Assembly: GCA_025350465.1 (NCBI GenBank)
Contig: JANXXU010000002.1
Span: forward strand, 1-64,000
DNA from: Alphaproteobacteria bacterium
GTDB taxonomy: Bacteria > Pseudomonadota > Alphaproteobacteria > Micropepsales > Micropepsaceae
Direction: 5' to 3'
DNA length: 64,000 nt
Shown piece by piece: positions 48,896-56,894 of the stretch. The notes below the pieces were generated by a model that searched no databases, was not told where the DNA came from, and worked only from the letters and a program-made list of their open reading frames with translations. Positions within the stretch are counted from its first letter, which is position 1, and each line of letters starts with the position of its first letter. Position numbers and translations under genes: made by a program.

Positions 48896-50701
48896 ATGAT
48901 CCGCTTGCGGACGATTTTTCTTGTGGCCGCCGCGATACTGATGGCGCTCGGCCTCTGGGCGCCGGCGTCTTCGGCCAAGACCTTTCCGCCGATCGGTACA
49001 ATTCCCAATCCAGACTCGAATAAACTCATGCCCTTCCCAGTCGATCAATTCGCGCGCATGAGCTGCAAGGATTTGATCACCCTGAAGCTCGCTCAAGGCA
49101 ATATCTTGAAGACCGAAGTCATTCCGGCGGGCACGTATCCGGCGCCGAACAACGGCTTCCCGCTGATGAACCTGCCGAAGTTCTGCCGCGTCGTCGGCGT
49201 CGCAACGCCGACCAGCGACTCGTTGATCGGCTTCGAAGTCTGGATTCCCTATGACGGCAGCTATCGGCGCCGCTATCTGCAGGTCGGCAACGGCGGCTTC
49301 TCGGGCGACATCGGCTATATCGGCTTGGCCGAAGGCATTCGCCGCGGCTACGCCACCGCCTCGACCGACGACGGCAGCCAGCGCCATGGCTCCGCCGATT
49401 TCGTCTTAGGCCATCCGCAGAAGGTCACCGACTACGGGCACCGTGCGCTCAAACAGACGACCGACAAAGCGAAGTTCATCGTCAAGACGTTGATGGGCAC
49501 CTATCCCGAGCGCTCTTATTTTCACGGCTGCTCGAACGGCGGACGCGAAGCGTTGATGGAAGCACAGCGCTATCCGAACGATTTCGACGGCATCGTAGTC
49601 GGCGCGCCGGCGAATTACTTCACCCATCAATTCACCGGCTTCGTGTGGAACTCGCAGCAAATCTATCCACCGCCCGCGTCCGTCATTCCCAACATCCCGT
49701 CGTCGCTGCTGCCCATCTTGTCGAGCGCGGTGCAGGCACAATGCGCCGGCCACGACGGCGGCTTGTCGAGCGACAAATTCCTGACCAATCCGCCAGCGTG
49801 CCGCGTCAACTTCGCGCCGATCACCTGTACGGCGTCCTCGCCGCCGGGAACCTGTCTCACTTTGGCGCAGGTCGGCATCGTCAAGGCGATCTATGACGGG
49901 CCCGTGCGCGATGATGGCTCAAATGCGCGGATTTTCCCGGGCTTCGAACCCGGCGCCGAAGCGCATGCGTGCAATTGGGGCATGTGGATCACCGGCAAGC
50001 CAACCGGCGGGGCTCAGTGCGGACCGGAAGCACTTCCTCATATCGGCCTGCAGGCGCTCTTCGGCTGGGGCTTTTTCGGCTTCTTCGTCAACCACTCAGC
50101 CCTCTACAATATCCATGCGCTCAACTTCTCGAGCGACATTGACAATGCGGACGCGACATTGGGGCCGGATCTGAACGCGATCGATCCCGATCTTCACGTG
50201 TTCCACGATCACGGCGGCAAGCTCATCCAGTATCACGGCTTCGACGACACCGCTGTCGCACCGCAAAACTCGATCGATTATTGGGCACAGGTCGACATAA
50301 GGATGAGGGCGGTCGAACCGGGCTTCAGCCACGCCGATCTCGACAACTTCTACCGCTTGTTCATGGCGCCGGGCATGTCGCATTGCGCCGGCGGTCCCGG
50401 CGCCACCGCGTTCGGCAATCTGTTCAACGGCTCGGCGCCGGATGCCGATCACGACGTGCTGCGGGCGATGGAGCACTGGGTCGAGGACGGCGTTGCGCCC
50501 GAACGCATCGTTGCCCAACACCTCGCCGAAAGCCCGTCCGACCCCTATTTCGAACGGCCGCTGTGCGTCTATCCCAAGCTGCCGCACTACAACGGCTCCG
50601 GCGATCCGAATGTCGCGGCGAATTGGAGCTGCGTCGCTCCATCCCGCTTCCCGGTCATCCACTACCTGCCCGAACGGCTGTTGCCGGAGCGCCGGTATTG
50701 A
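48896..50701 (+). CDS. Secreted tannase/feruloyl-esterase-family hydrolase
   Basis: 601 residues. A signal peptide (about 1-26, ending WAPASSAKT) precedes the tannase/feruloyl esterase domain. The nucleophile motif H-G-C212-S213-N-G-G is present, preceded by RSYFHG, and the histidine is in FMAPGMSHC near 503, with an adjoining Cys; the family's linking Cys pair C212/C506 may form the known disulfide next to Ser and His. GGTGxxxxA-type substrate pockets are not discernible. Expected to hydrolyse ester bonds of plant phenolics outside the cytoplasm. GGGAG precedes ATG 48896. Confidence 0.86.
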   Translation: MIRLRTIFLVAAAILMALGLWAPASSAKTFPPIGTIPNPDSNKLMPFPVDQFARMSCKDLITLKLAQGNILKTEVIPAGTYPAPNNGFPLMNLPKFCRVVGVATPTSDSLIGFEVWIPYDGSYRRRYLQVGNGGFSGDIGYIGLAEGIRRGYATASTDDGSQRHGSADFVLGHPQKVTDYGHRALKQTTDKAKFIVKTLMGTYPERSYFHGCSNGGREALMEAQRYPNDFDGIVVGAPANYFTHQFTGFVWNSQQIYPPPASVIPNIPSSLLPILSSAVQAQCAGHDGGLSSDKFLTNPPACRVNFAPITCTASSPPGTCLTLAQVGIVKAIYDGPVRDDGSNARIFPGFEPGAEAHACNWGMWITGKPTGGAQCGPEALPHIGLQALFGWGFFGFFVNHSALYNIHALNFSSDIDNADATLGPDLNAIDPDLHVFHDHGGKLIQYHGFDDTAVAPQNSIDYWAQVDIRMRAVEPGFSHADLDNFYRLFMAPGMSHCAGGPGATAFGNLFNGSAPDADHDVLRAMEHWVEDGVAPERIVAQHLAESPSDPYFERPLCVYPKLPHYNGSGDPNVAANWSCVAPSRFPVIHYLPERLLPERRY

Positions 50702-50708
50702 GACGGCG

Positions 50709-52508
50709 CTAGATCGCCATTGAATCCACGCCCAACGCGAACGGGCCCGCTGCGCCGCGGGTGACGGGACCGAGGAGCGCTTCGGCTTGCGGCAACAATT
50801 GCTCGGCGAAGAATTGCGCGACGGCGATGCGGGTGGTGAGGAAGGCTTTGTCGGCGTCACCGCGCGCCAGGCGTTCTTGCGCCACCAACGCGCCTTTGGC
50901 GAGCAACTGGGCCCCAGTGACCAGACCCATCATCTTCAAATAGGGCGTCGCGCCGGCGAGAGCGTCGTTCACGCCGGATCGCATGCGCTCCTGCAGCCAC
51001 GCGGTTGCGCTGTCCGCGACGCGGGACGCGCGCGTAAGTTCCTTGCCGATCGAAGCGAGCGCCGGTTCGCGCTCGCAGACCGTTGCAGTCTCGCGTACGT
51101 CGTTCAGGTGTCGTCGCACGGCCTCGCCGTTCTCCAACGCCAGCTTACGGCCGATGAGGTCGATGGCCTGGATGCCATTGGTGCCTTCATAGATCGGCAG
51201 GATGCGCGCGTCGCGATAGTGCTGCGCGGCGCCGGTTTCTTCGATGAAACCCATGCCGCCGTGGACCTGGACGCCGAGCGAGGCCGCCTCGACACCGGCA
51301 TCCGTCGACCAAGCTTTGGCGATGGGCGTGAAGAGTTCTTCGCGCGCCTTCGCCGTCGCGCGCGCTGCCGGGGTTTCGCCGTGGCGCGCTTCATCGATCG
51401 CCATCGCCGTCGAGAGGCAGATCGCCCTGCCCGCTTCGGTCAACGCCTTCATCGTCCACAACATACGCCGCACATCGGGGTGGGCGACGATCTGCACCAT
51501 ATCGGCAGGCTCGTGCTGCAGACCGAAGGGCTTGCCTTGGCGGCGCTCGCGCGCGAAAGCGAAGGCTTGTTGGAAGGCGCGCTCGGCGATTGCAACCCCT
51601 TGCACGCCGACATTGAGCCGCGCCGCATTCATCATCGTGAACATGGCGGCCATGCCCTTGTTCTCTTGACCGATCAGGAAGCCGGCGGCGCCGCCGTTAT
51701 CGCCGTAGGTCATGACCGCCGTCGGCGATCCGTGAATGCCGAGCTTGTGCTCAAGGCCGACACAACGCAGATCGTTGCGCGCGCCGAGCGTGCCGTCGGC
51801 CTTCACCAGGAATTTCGGAACAAGGAAGAGAGAGATGCCGCGCGTACCGGGCGGCGCATCGGGCAACCGCGCGAGGACAAGGTGAATGATGTTCTCTGCT
51901 GCCTCGTGATCGCCCCAGGTAATAAAGATCTTTGTTCCGGTGATCTTGTAGGTTCCGTCCGCTGATTTGACGGCCTTCGTCTTCAGCGCGCCGACGTCGG
52001 AGCCCGCCTGCGGCTCTGTCAAATTCATCGTGCCGGTCCAGGCACCGGAAATCAGCTTCGGCAGGTAGGTCTTTTTCTGCTCCTGCGTGCCGTGCGCGGT
52101 GAGCGCTTCAATCGCGCCTTGACTGAGAATCGGGCAGAGGCCGAATGCGATATTCGCCGACTGCCAAAATTCCTGAAGCGCCAGCCCGAGAGTGTGCGGC
52201 AATCCCTGACCGCCGAATTCTGTAGCGCCCGTCACACCGTTCCATCCGCCTTCGACGAACTGGCCGTAGGCTTCGGCAAAACCTTTCGGTAGACGCACGA
52301 CACCGTTCTCGAGGCGAGCGCCGTCGGTGTCACCGATTCGATTGAGCGGCGCCAACACCTCGCCCGCGAATTTCCCGCCTTCCTCTAGAATTGCGTCTGT
52401 CAGATCGGCGGTGAAATCGGGAAATGCGGCTTTCCCATAAAGGCCCGGTAAACCCGCGACGGCGTCCAATGCAAAACGCAGTTGCGCGACCGGCGCGGCG
52501 TAGGTCAT
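50709..52508 (-). CDS. Acyl-CoA dehydrogenase, DmdC/FadE-type with C-terminal extension
   Basis: 599 residues, longer than ordinary acyl-CoA dehydrogenases (about 380-400). MTYAAPVAQLRFALDAVAGL opens the protein as in 3-methylmercaptopropionyl-CoA dehydrogenases (DmdC). The flavin-binding LTEPQAGSDVGALKTKA, FITWGDHEAAENIIHL, IHGSPTAVMTYG and the YEGTNGIQAIDLIGRKL motif near the catalytic Glu are intact. A C-terminal helical domain of about 130 residues follows. Substrate may be a straight-chain, methylthio or other short acyl-CoA. GAGGAAA precedes ATG 52508. Confidence 0.9.
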   Translation of the reverse strand: MTYAAPVAQLRFALDAVAGLPGLYGKAAFPDFTADLTDAILEEGGKFAGEVLAPLNRIGDTDGARLENGVVRLPKGFAEAYGQFVEGGWNGVTGATEFGGQGLPHTLGLALQEFWQSANIAFGLCPILSQGAIEALTAHGTQEQKKTYLPKLISGAWTGTMNLTEPQAGSDVGALKTKAVKSADGTYKITGTKIFITWGDHEAAENIIHLVLARLPDAPPGTRGISLFLVPKFLVKADGTLGARNDLRCVGLEHKLGIHGSPTAVMTYGDNGGAAGFLIGQENKGMAAMFTMMNAARLNVGVQGVAIAERAFQQAFAFARERRQGKPFGLQHEPADMVQIVAHPDVRRMLWTMKALTEAGRAICLSTAMAIDEARHGETPAARATAKAREELFTPIAKAWSTDAGVEAASLGVQVHGGMGFIEETGAAQHYRDARILPIYEGTNGIQAIDLIGRKLALENGEAVRRHLNDVRETATVCEREPALASIGKELTRASRVADSATAWLQERMRSGVNDALAGATPYLKMMGLVTGAQLLAKGALVAQERLARGDADKAFLTTRIAVAQFFAEQLLPQAEALLGPVTRGAAGPFALGVDSMAI

Positions 52509-52643
52509 TCGGGTTTCCTCGTTTGGACTTGCAACTCTTACGAAGCCCAAGCCGTTGAAGATGAATGGACACGCAAGCGTGATGTTGTTGTCGTGGGCCG
52601 TGATTTAGACTAGCAGCACCCCGAAACCAAGCCAGGTCCCCCC

Positions 52644-53252
52644 ATGTTGCGCCGCGTTCTGTACATCGCCGTCGTCCTAGGCGTCTCGTCGCTGCCGGTG
52701 TTAGCCGAGGTCTCAAAGAATCCCCAGAGCGCGCGCAAGGGCACATACGAGATCGACCAGAATCACACGCTTGTCACGTTTTGCACGTCGCACATGGACA
52801 TCTCGACCTATTGCGGACGGTTCAAGAAGACGACGGGCAAATTGGTCTTCAACGGTTCGCAGCCGGAACGCAGCACACTGACCGCGACGATCGACCTGAC
52901 GAGCGTCGACACGACATCGGATGAACTCAACAACAAGCTGCGCAAGGAGCTGTTCAAGACCGACAAGAACCCGACGGCGACCTTCGTCTCGACGGCCATC
53001 GCAAAAACGAGTGCCGACGAAGGAACGGTGACGGGCGATCTCACCATCAACGGTGTCACCAAGTCCGTGACACTGAAGACGAAATTCGTCGGCGGTCAGG
53101 CGTTCCCCTTTGGCGACAAATATCAGTTGGGCTTCTCCGCCCAGGGGACGTTCAAACGCTCCGACTTTGCGCTCACCGACATGGTCGGCGCACAGTTCGC
53201 CGGCGACGATGTTACGCTCTTCATCGACGCCGAATTCCTGAGCAACAACTGA
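52644..53252 (+). CDS. YceI-family periplasmic protein (with two cysteines)
   Basis: 202 residues. Signal peptide about 1-21 (AVVLGVSSLPVLA). The YceI lipocalin-like beta-barrel starts at TYEIDQNHTLVTF, has the pattern L-T-A-T-I-D-L-T-S-V-D-T, and ends with FALTDMVGAQFAGDDVTLFIDAEF. YceI proteins bind isoprenoid-like lipids. Two cysteines (FCTSHMDISTYCGRF, about residues 47 and 57) are not present in the companion at 53856 and could form a disulfide. It opens the three-gene set with cytochrome b561 and a second YceI. Confidence 0.88.
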   Translation: MLRRVLYIAVVLGVSSLPVLAEVSKNPQSARKGTYEIDQNHTLVTFCTSHMDISTYCGRFKKTTGKLVFNGSQPERSTLTATIDLTSVDTTSDELNNKLRKELFKTDKNPTATFVSTAIAKTSADEGTVTGDLTINGVTKSVTLKTKFVGGQAFPFGDKYQLGFSAQGTFKRSDFALTDMVGAQFAGDDVTLFIDAEFLSNN

Positions 53253-53260
53253 CACACGCG

Positions 53261-53836
53261 ATGCTGACAAATTCCGACAAGCGTTACGGCACTGTCGCCG
53301 TGACGCTGCATTGGCTCATCGCGGCGGCGATCATCTTCATGCTCGGCCTCGGCCTCTATATGAGCGATCTGCCGCTGAACGACGCGAGCAAGTTCCCGCT
53401 CTATCAGCTGCACAAATCGATTGGCCTGACGATCCTCACACTGAGCGTCATCCGGCTCGGCTGGAGGGCGTTCAACCGTCCGCCACCGCTGCCCGCGCAC
53501 ATGCCGGGATGGGAGCGCCTTGCGGCACACGCGTCGCACGCACTCTTCTACATCCTGATGATCGGCGTGCCGCTCGCCGGCTGGGCGATGGTCTCGTCAA
53601 GTCCGTGGAATATTCCGACGATCTGGTTCGGCCAATTCCAGATCCCGCCGCTGCCCGGTCTTGCCGAAGTCGCCGACCGCGCGGCGACTGAGAGCGCGCT
53701 GAAGGATTTGCATTCGACCCTCGCCTTCTCGATGGGCGGACTATTGATCCTGCATGTCGGCGCCGCACTGAAGCACCACTTTTGGGATCGCGACAGCGTT
53801 CTCCTCCGCATGCTCCCGTTCACCGACGTCGACTGA
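53261..53836 (+). CDS. Cytochrome b561 (bacterial di-heme membrane protein)
   Basis: 191 residues with four transmembrane helices. Histidines expected to bind heme are in VTLHWLIAA (H17), YQLHKSIGL (about H51), and LILHVGAALKHHF near 150-159. The family passes electrons between quinol and periplasmic acceptors. It starts 9 bp after the first YceI gene and 19 bp before the second. Bacterial b561-YceI neighbours are common, so a role in lipid- or superoxide-linked electron transfer is inferred. Confidence 0.9.
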   Translation: MLTNSDKRYGTVAVTLHWLIAAAIIFMLGLGLYMSDLPLNDASKFPLYQLHKSIGLTILTLSVIRLGWRAFNRPPPLPAHMPGWERLAAHASHALFYILMIGVPLAGWAMVSSSPWNIPTIWFGQFQIPPLPGLAEVADRAATESALKDLHSTLAFSMGGLLILHVGAALKHHFWDRDSVLLRMLPFTDVD

Positions 53837-53855
53837 CGCCACAAGGAGTTTCGTC

Positions 53856-54440
53856 ATGCGTATCGCACTGATCGCTTTGCTCTTGACCGCCTTGAGCGCG
53901 CCGGCTCTCGCCGCGCCGAAATGGACCGTCGATCCCGCCAAGAGCGCCGTCGGCTTCGAAATCCAAGTCGCCAGCGAGACCGTCAAAGGAACTTTCGCTG
54001 CGTACAAGGCCGACATCACCTTCGACCCGGCGAACACGGCCGGATCGAAGGCGGTCGTCACGATCGACCTCGCGTCCGTCAAGTCGGGCGACGCGACGCG
54101 CGACGGCATGTTGGGCGCCCAGCAATGGTTCAACATTGCCGCCTCGCCGCAGGCGCGCTTCGAAGCGACGATCATCAAGAGCACCGGCGCCAACGCCTAC
54201 GAGGCCACCGGCAAACTCACCATTCGCGGTGTGTCGAAGCCCGTGACGTTGCCGTTTACGTTCACCGCCAACGGCAACCAGGCCACGGTCACCGGAACAA
54301 CGACCATCAAACGAACCGATTTCGGCGTCGGCCAGGGCAAGATCGGTTCGGGTGGCCAGACAATGGATCTGGCCGCACCGTCCACCGCCGCGATCGAGGT
54401 CAAAGTCATGGTGAATTTGACCGCGACGCGCGCGCCCTGA
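53856..54440 (+). CDS. YceI-family periplasmic protein
   Basis: 194 residues. Signal peptide (ALIALLLTALSAPALA, cleavage after ALA near 19), then KWTVDPAKSAVGFEIQ and VKGTFAAYKADITFDP of the YceI barrel, with the conserved TIDLASVKSG and the C-terminal KRTDFGVGQG. It has no cysteine. A good AAGGAG precedes ATG 53856. Its partner at 52644 is distinct enough that a recent tandem duplication is unlikely. Confidence 0.88.
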   Translation: MRIALIALLLTALSAPALAAPKWTVDPAKSAVGFEIQVASETVKGTFAAYKADITFDPANTAGSKAVVTIDLASVKSGDATRDGMLGAQQWFNIAASPQARFEATIIKSTGANAYEATGKLTIRGVSKPVTLPFTFTANGNQATVTGTTTIKRTDFGVGQGKIGSGGQTMDLAAPSTAAIEVKVMVNLTATRAP

Positions 54441-54478
54441 CTTTCGTTTGCGCCCGTGCGCCGCTATGAGTGCGGCGC

Positions 54479-55447
54479 ATGAGCGAACCAAAATCCATCG
54501 TCGAGCCCACGCCTGCGCAGATCGGCCGCGCCGCGCAGCTGTTGCGCGAAGGACAGCTGGTCGCTTTTCCGACTGAGACCGTCTACGGGCTAGGCGCCGA
54601 CGCCTCGAACGAACGGGCGGTCGCCGCTCTCTTCACCGCGAAAGGCAGGCCGCGCTTCAATCCGCTGATCGTGCATGTGAAAAACCTCGAAGCAGCGCGC
54701 GAACACGGCCGCTTCAACGCCGCCGCACAGCGTCTGGCAGAGGCGTTTTGGCCGGGACCATTGACCCTCGTTGTCTCGCGCCATCCCTCGTCGCCCATCT
54801 CTTTGCTTGCGACCGCCGGGCTCGAGACCATCGCCATTCGCTGCCCGAAGAATGCCATCGCACAAGCGCTGCTTGCGAAATTCGGCGGACCGATAGTGGC
54901 GCCGAGCGCCAACCGCTCGGGCACGGTGACGGCGACGACGGCCCGCCATGTTTGGGAAAGCTTGGGCGGCGCTGTGGATTTGATTCTCGACGGCGGGCCG
55001 ACGGCACATGGATTGGAATCGACAATCGTCGAAGTGACCGATGCAGAGGCGACGTTGCTGCGGCCCGGCGCAATCCCGCGCGAAGTGATCGAGGCGCTCG
55101 TCGGCCCGCTTGCGCAAGCGAACGAGCGCGAAGATGCACCCCACTCTCCCGGCCGCCTTCGGAGTCACTACGCCACCGTGCAGCCCTTGCGCCTGAACGC
55201 CACAAGCGTCGATGCTGACGAGGCGCTCCTCGCGTTCGGCGCGCCGCTCGGCGGCGCGAGGCGTACGCTGAACTTGTCGGCCTCAAGCGAACTCACAGAG
55301 GCCGCGGCGAACCTCTTCGCAATGCTGCGTGCGCTTGATACGAACGACGTTTCGGCCATTGCCGTGATGCCGGTGCCCGAAACTGGACTCGGTGAAGCCA
55401 TCAACGACCGCCTGAAACGCGCCGCGGCGCCAAGGGACGTGCCATGA
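54479..55447 (+). CDS. Threonylcarbamoyl-AMP synthase (Sua5/YrdC type)
   Basis: 322 residues, the long Sua5 form with a C-terminal Sua5-specific domain (about 210-322). The N-terminal YrdC domain shows FPTETVYGLGADA, the K-G-R-P...N-P-L nucleotide/threonine-binding motif (KGRPRFNPLIVHV), and VAPSANRSG. It makes threonylcarbamoyl-AMP for the universal t6A37 modification of ANN-decoding tRNAs. ATG 54479 and GTG 54470 are both possible starts. The gene is 38 bp after the second YceI and 7 bp before the FAD dehydrogenase. Confidence 0.93.
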   Translation: MSEPKSIVEPTPAQIGRAAQLLREGQLVAFPTETVYGLGADASNERAVAALFTAKGRPRFNPLIVHVKNLEAAREHGRFNAAAQRLAEAFWPGPLTLVVSRHPSSPISLLATAGLETIAIRCPKNAIAQALLAKFGGPIVAPSANRSGTVTATTARHVWESLGGAVDLILDGGPTAHGLESTIVEVTDAEATLLRPGAIPREVIEALVGPLAQANEREDAPHSPGRLRSHYATVQPLRLNATSVDADEALLAFGAPLGGARRTLNLSASSELTEAAANLFAMLRALDTNDVSAIAVMPVPETGLGEAINDRLKRAAAPRDVP

Positions 55448-55454
55448 TGCGCAC

Positions 55455-56894
55455 ATGACAAGCGTGACGCCAATTTCACCTCAAACACTCGGCCGCCTCA
55501 AATCTGCTGCCGGCATCGGCGGCTGGAGTGAAGACACGGCTGAGATCGCGCCGCTCGTCGCCGAGTGGCGCGGCAAATATCAGGGGCGCACGCCGCTTTT
55601 GCTCAAGCCCGATTCTGTCGAAGCCATCGCCGCGGTCGTGCGCATTTGCGCCGAGACGCGCACCGCGATTGTGCCGCAGGGCGGCAATACCGGCCTCGTC
55701 GGCGGACAAACACCAAGCGCGCAAGGCGATGAAATTCTCCTGTCGCTACGGCGCTTGAACCGGGTGCGCAATGTCGACGCGCTCGGCAACACCATGACAT
55801 TGGACGCGGGCGTTATTCTTGCCGATGCGCAGACGGCGGCGAACGACGCCGACCGGCTGTTTCCCCTGAGCCTTGCTTCGGAAGGCTCGGCGACGATCGG
55901 CGGGCTGATCTCGACGAACGCCGGCGGAACCGGCGTGCTCGCCTACGGCAACACGCGCGAGCTTGCATTGGGCCTTGAGGTCGTCTTGCCGGACGGGCGC
56001 GTATGGCATGGACTTTCGGGGCTTCGCAAAGACAACACGGGCTACGACCTCAAGCAATTCTTCATCGGTGCCGAAGGCACGCTCGGCATCGTCACCGCGG
56101 CAACGCTGAAATTGTTTGCGAGACCCGCGGCCATCGAAACTGCATTCGCCGCCGTCCCAACCGTTCAGGCGGCCGTCGAACTCTTGAGCTTTGCCCAGAC
56201 ACACGGTGGCACAGTGACCGCCTTCGAATTGATCCCGCGCATCGGGCTCGACTTCGTGCTGCGCCACGTACCCGGCACCCGCGATCCGCTCGGTGCTGCG
56301 CACCCTTGGTACGTGCTGATCGATATTTCATTGAAGGCCGGCGAGGCAACGGGCGTGGCAGCCGACTTGCTTGTCGAGGCGGCGAACAAGCGTCTTATTC
56401 TCGACGGCGTCGTTGCGCAATCCGAGGCCCAAGCGCGCGCATTGTGGAAACTGCGGGACGAAGTGTCGGGCGCGCAGAAGCCGGAGGGCGGCAGCATCAA
56501 GCACGATGTGTCGGTGCCGCTCTCTGCAATACCGGCGTTCATCGAGCGCGCCGGCGCGGCTGTTGCGAAACTGGTGCCCGGTGCTCGTCCAGTGCCATTC
56601 GGCCATATCGGCGACGGCAATATCCATTTCAACATCAGCCAACCGACCGGTGTCGACACACAAACATTTCTAGCGCGTTGGTATGAAGTCTCGCGCGCCG
56701 TGCACGACATCGTCGTACATGACTTCAACGGCTCGATCAGTGCCGAGCACGGTGTCGGCCAAATGAAGGTCGACGAAATCGCGCACTACAAGTCGTCCGA
56801 GGCCATCGACACGATGCGCGCGATCAAGCAGGCGCTCGACCCGCTCAACATCATGAACCCGGGCAAGGTCGTGCGCGTCAGGCCGCCTGTTTGA
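55455..56894 (+). CDS. FAD-linked D-2-hydroxyacid dehydrogenase (GlcD/D2HGDH-like)
   Basis: 479 residues. The FAD-PCMH domain has PQGGNTGLVGGQTP (FAD pyrophosphate contact) and SLASEGSATIGGLISTNAGG near 137-156. The C-terminal FAD-oxidase domain carries PFGHIGDGNIHFNI and SISAEHGVGQMK, the metal and substrate-contacting histidines of D-2-hydroxyglutarate and D-lactate dehydrogenases, and ends LDPLNIMNPGKV. Likely oxidises D-lactate, D-2-hydroxyglutarate or glycolate. Its 3' end overlaps the convergent glucan-synthase gene by 17 bp. Confidence 0.9.
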   Translation: MTSVTPISPQTLGRLKSAAGIGGWSEDTAEIAPLVAEWRGKYQGRTPLLLKPDSVEAIAAVVRICAETRTAIVPQGGNTGLVGGQTPSAQGDEILLSLRRLNRVRNVDALGNTMTLDAGVILADAQTAANDADRLFPLSLASEGSATIGGLISTNAGGTGVLAYGNTRELALGLEVVLPDGRVWHGLSGLRKDNTGYDLKQFFIGAEGTLGIVTAATLKLFARPAAIETAFAAVPTVQAAVELLSFAQTHGGTVTAFELIPRIGLDFVLRHVPGTRDPLGAAHPWYVLIDISLKAGEATGVAADLLVEAANKRLILDGVVAQSEAQARALWKLRDEVSGAQKPEGGSIKHDVSVPLSAIPAFIERAGAAVAKLVPGARPVPFGHIGDGNIHFNISQPTGVDTQTFLARWYEVSRAVHDIVVHDFNGSISAEHGVGQMKVDEIAHYKSSEAIDTMRAIKQALDPLNIMNPGKVVRVRPPV

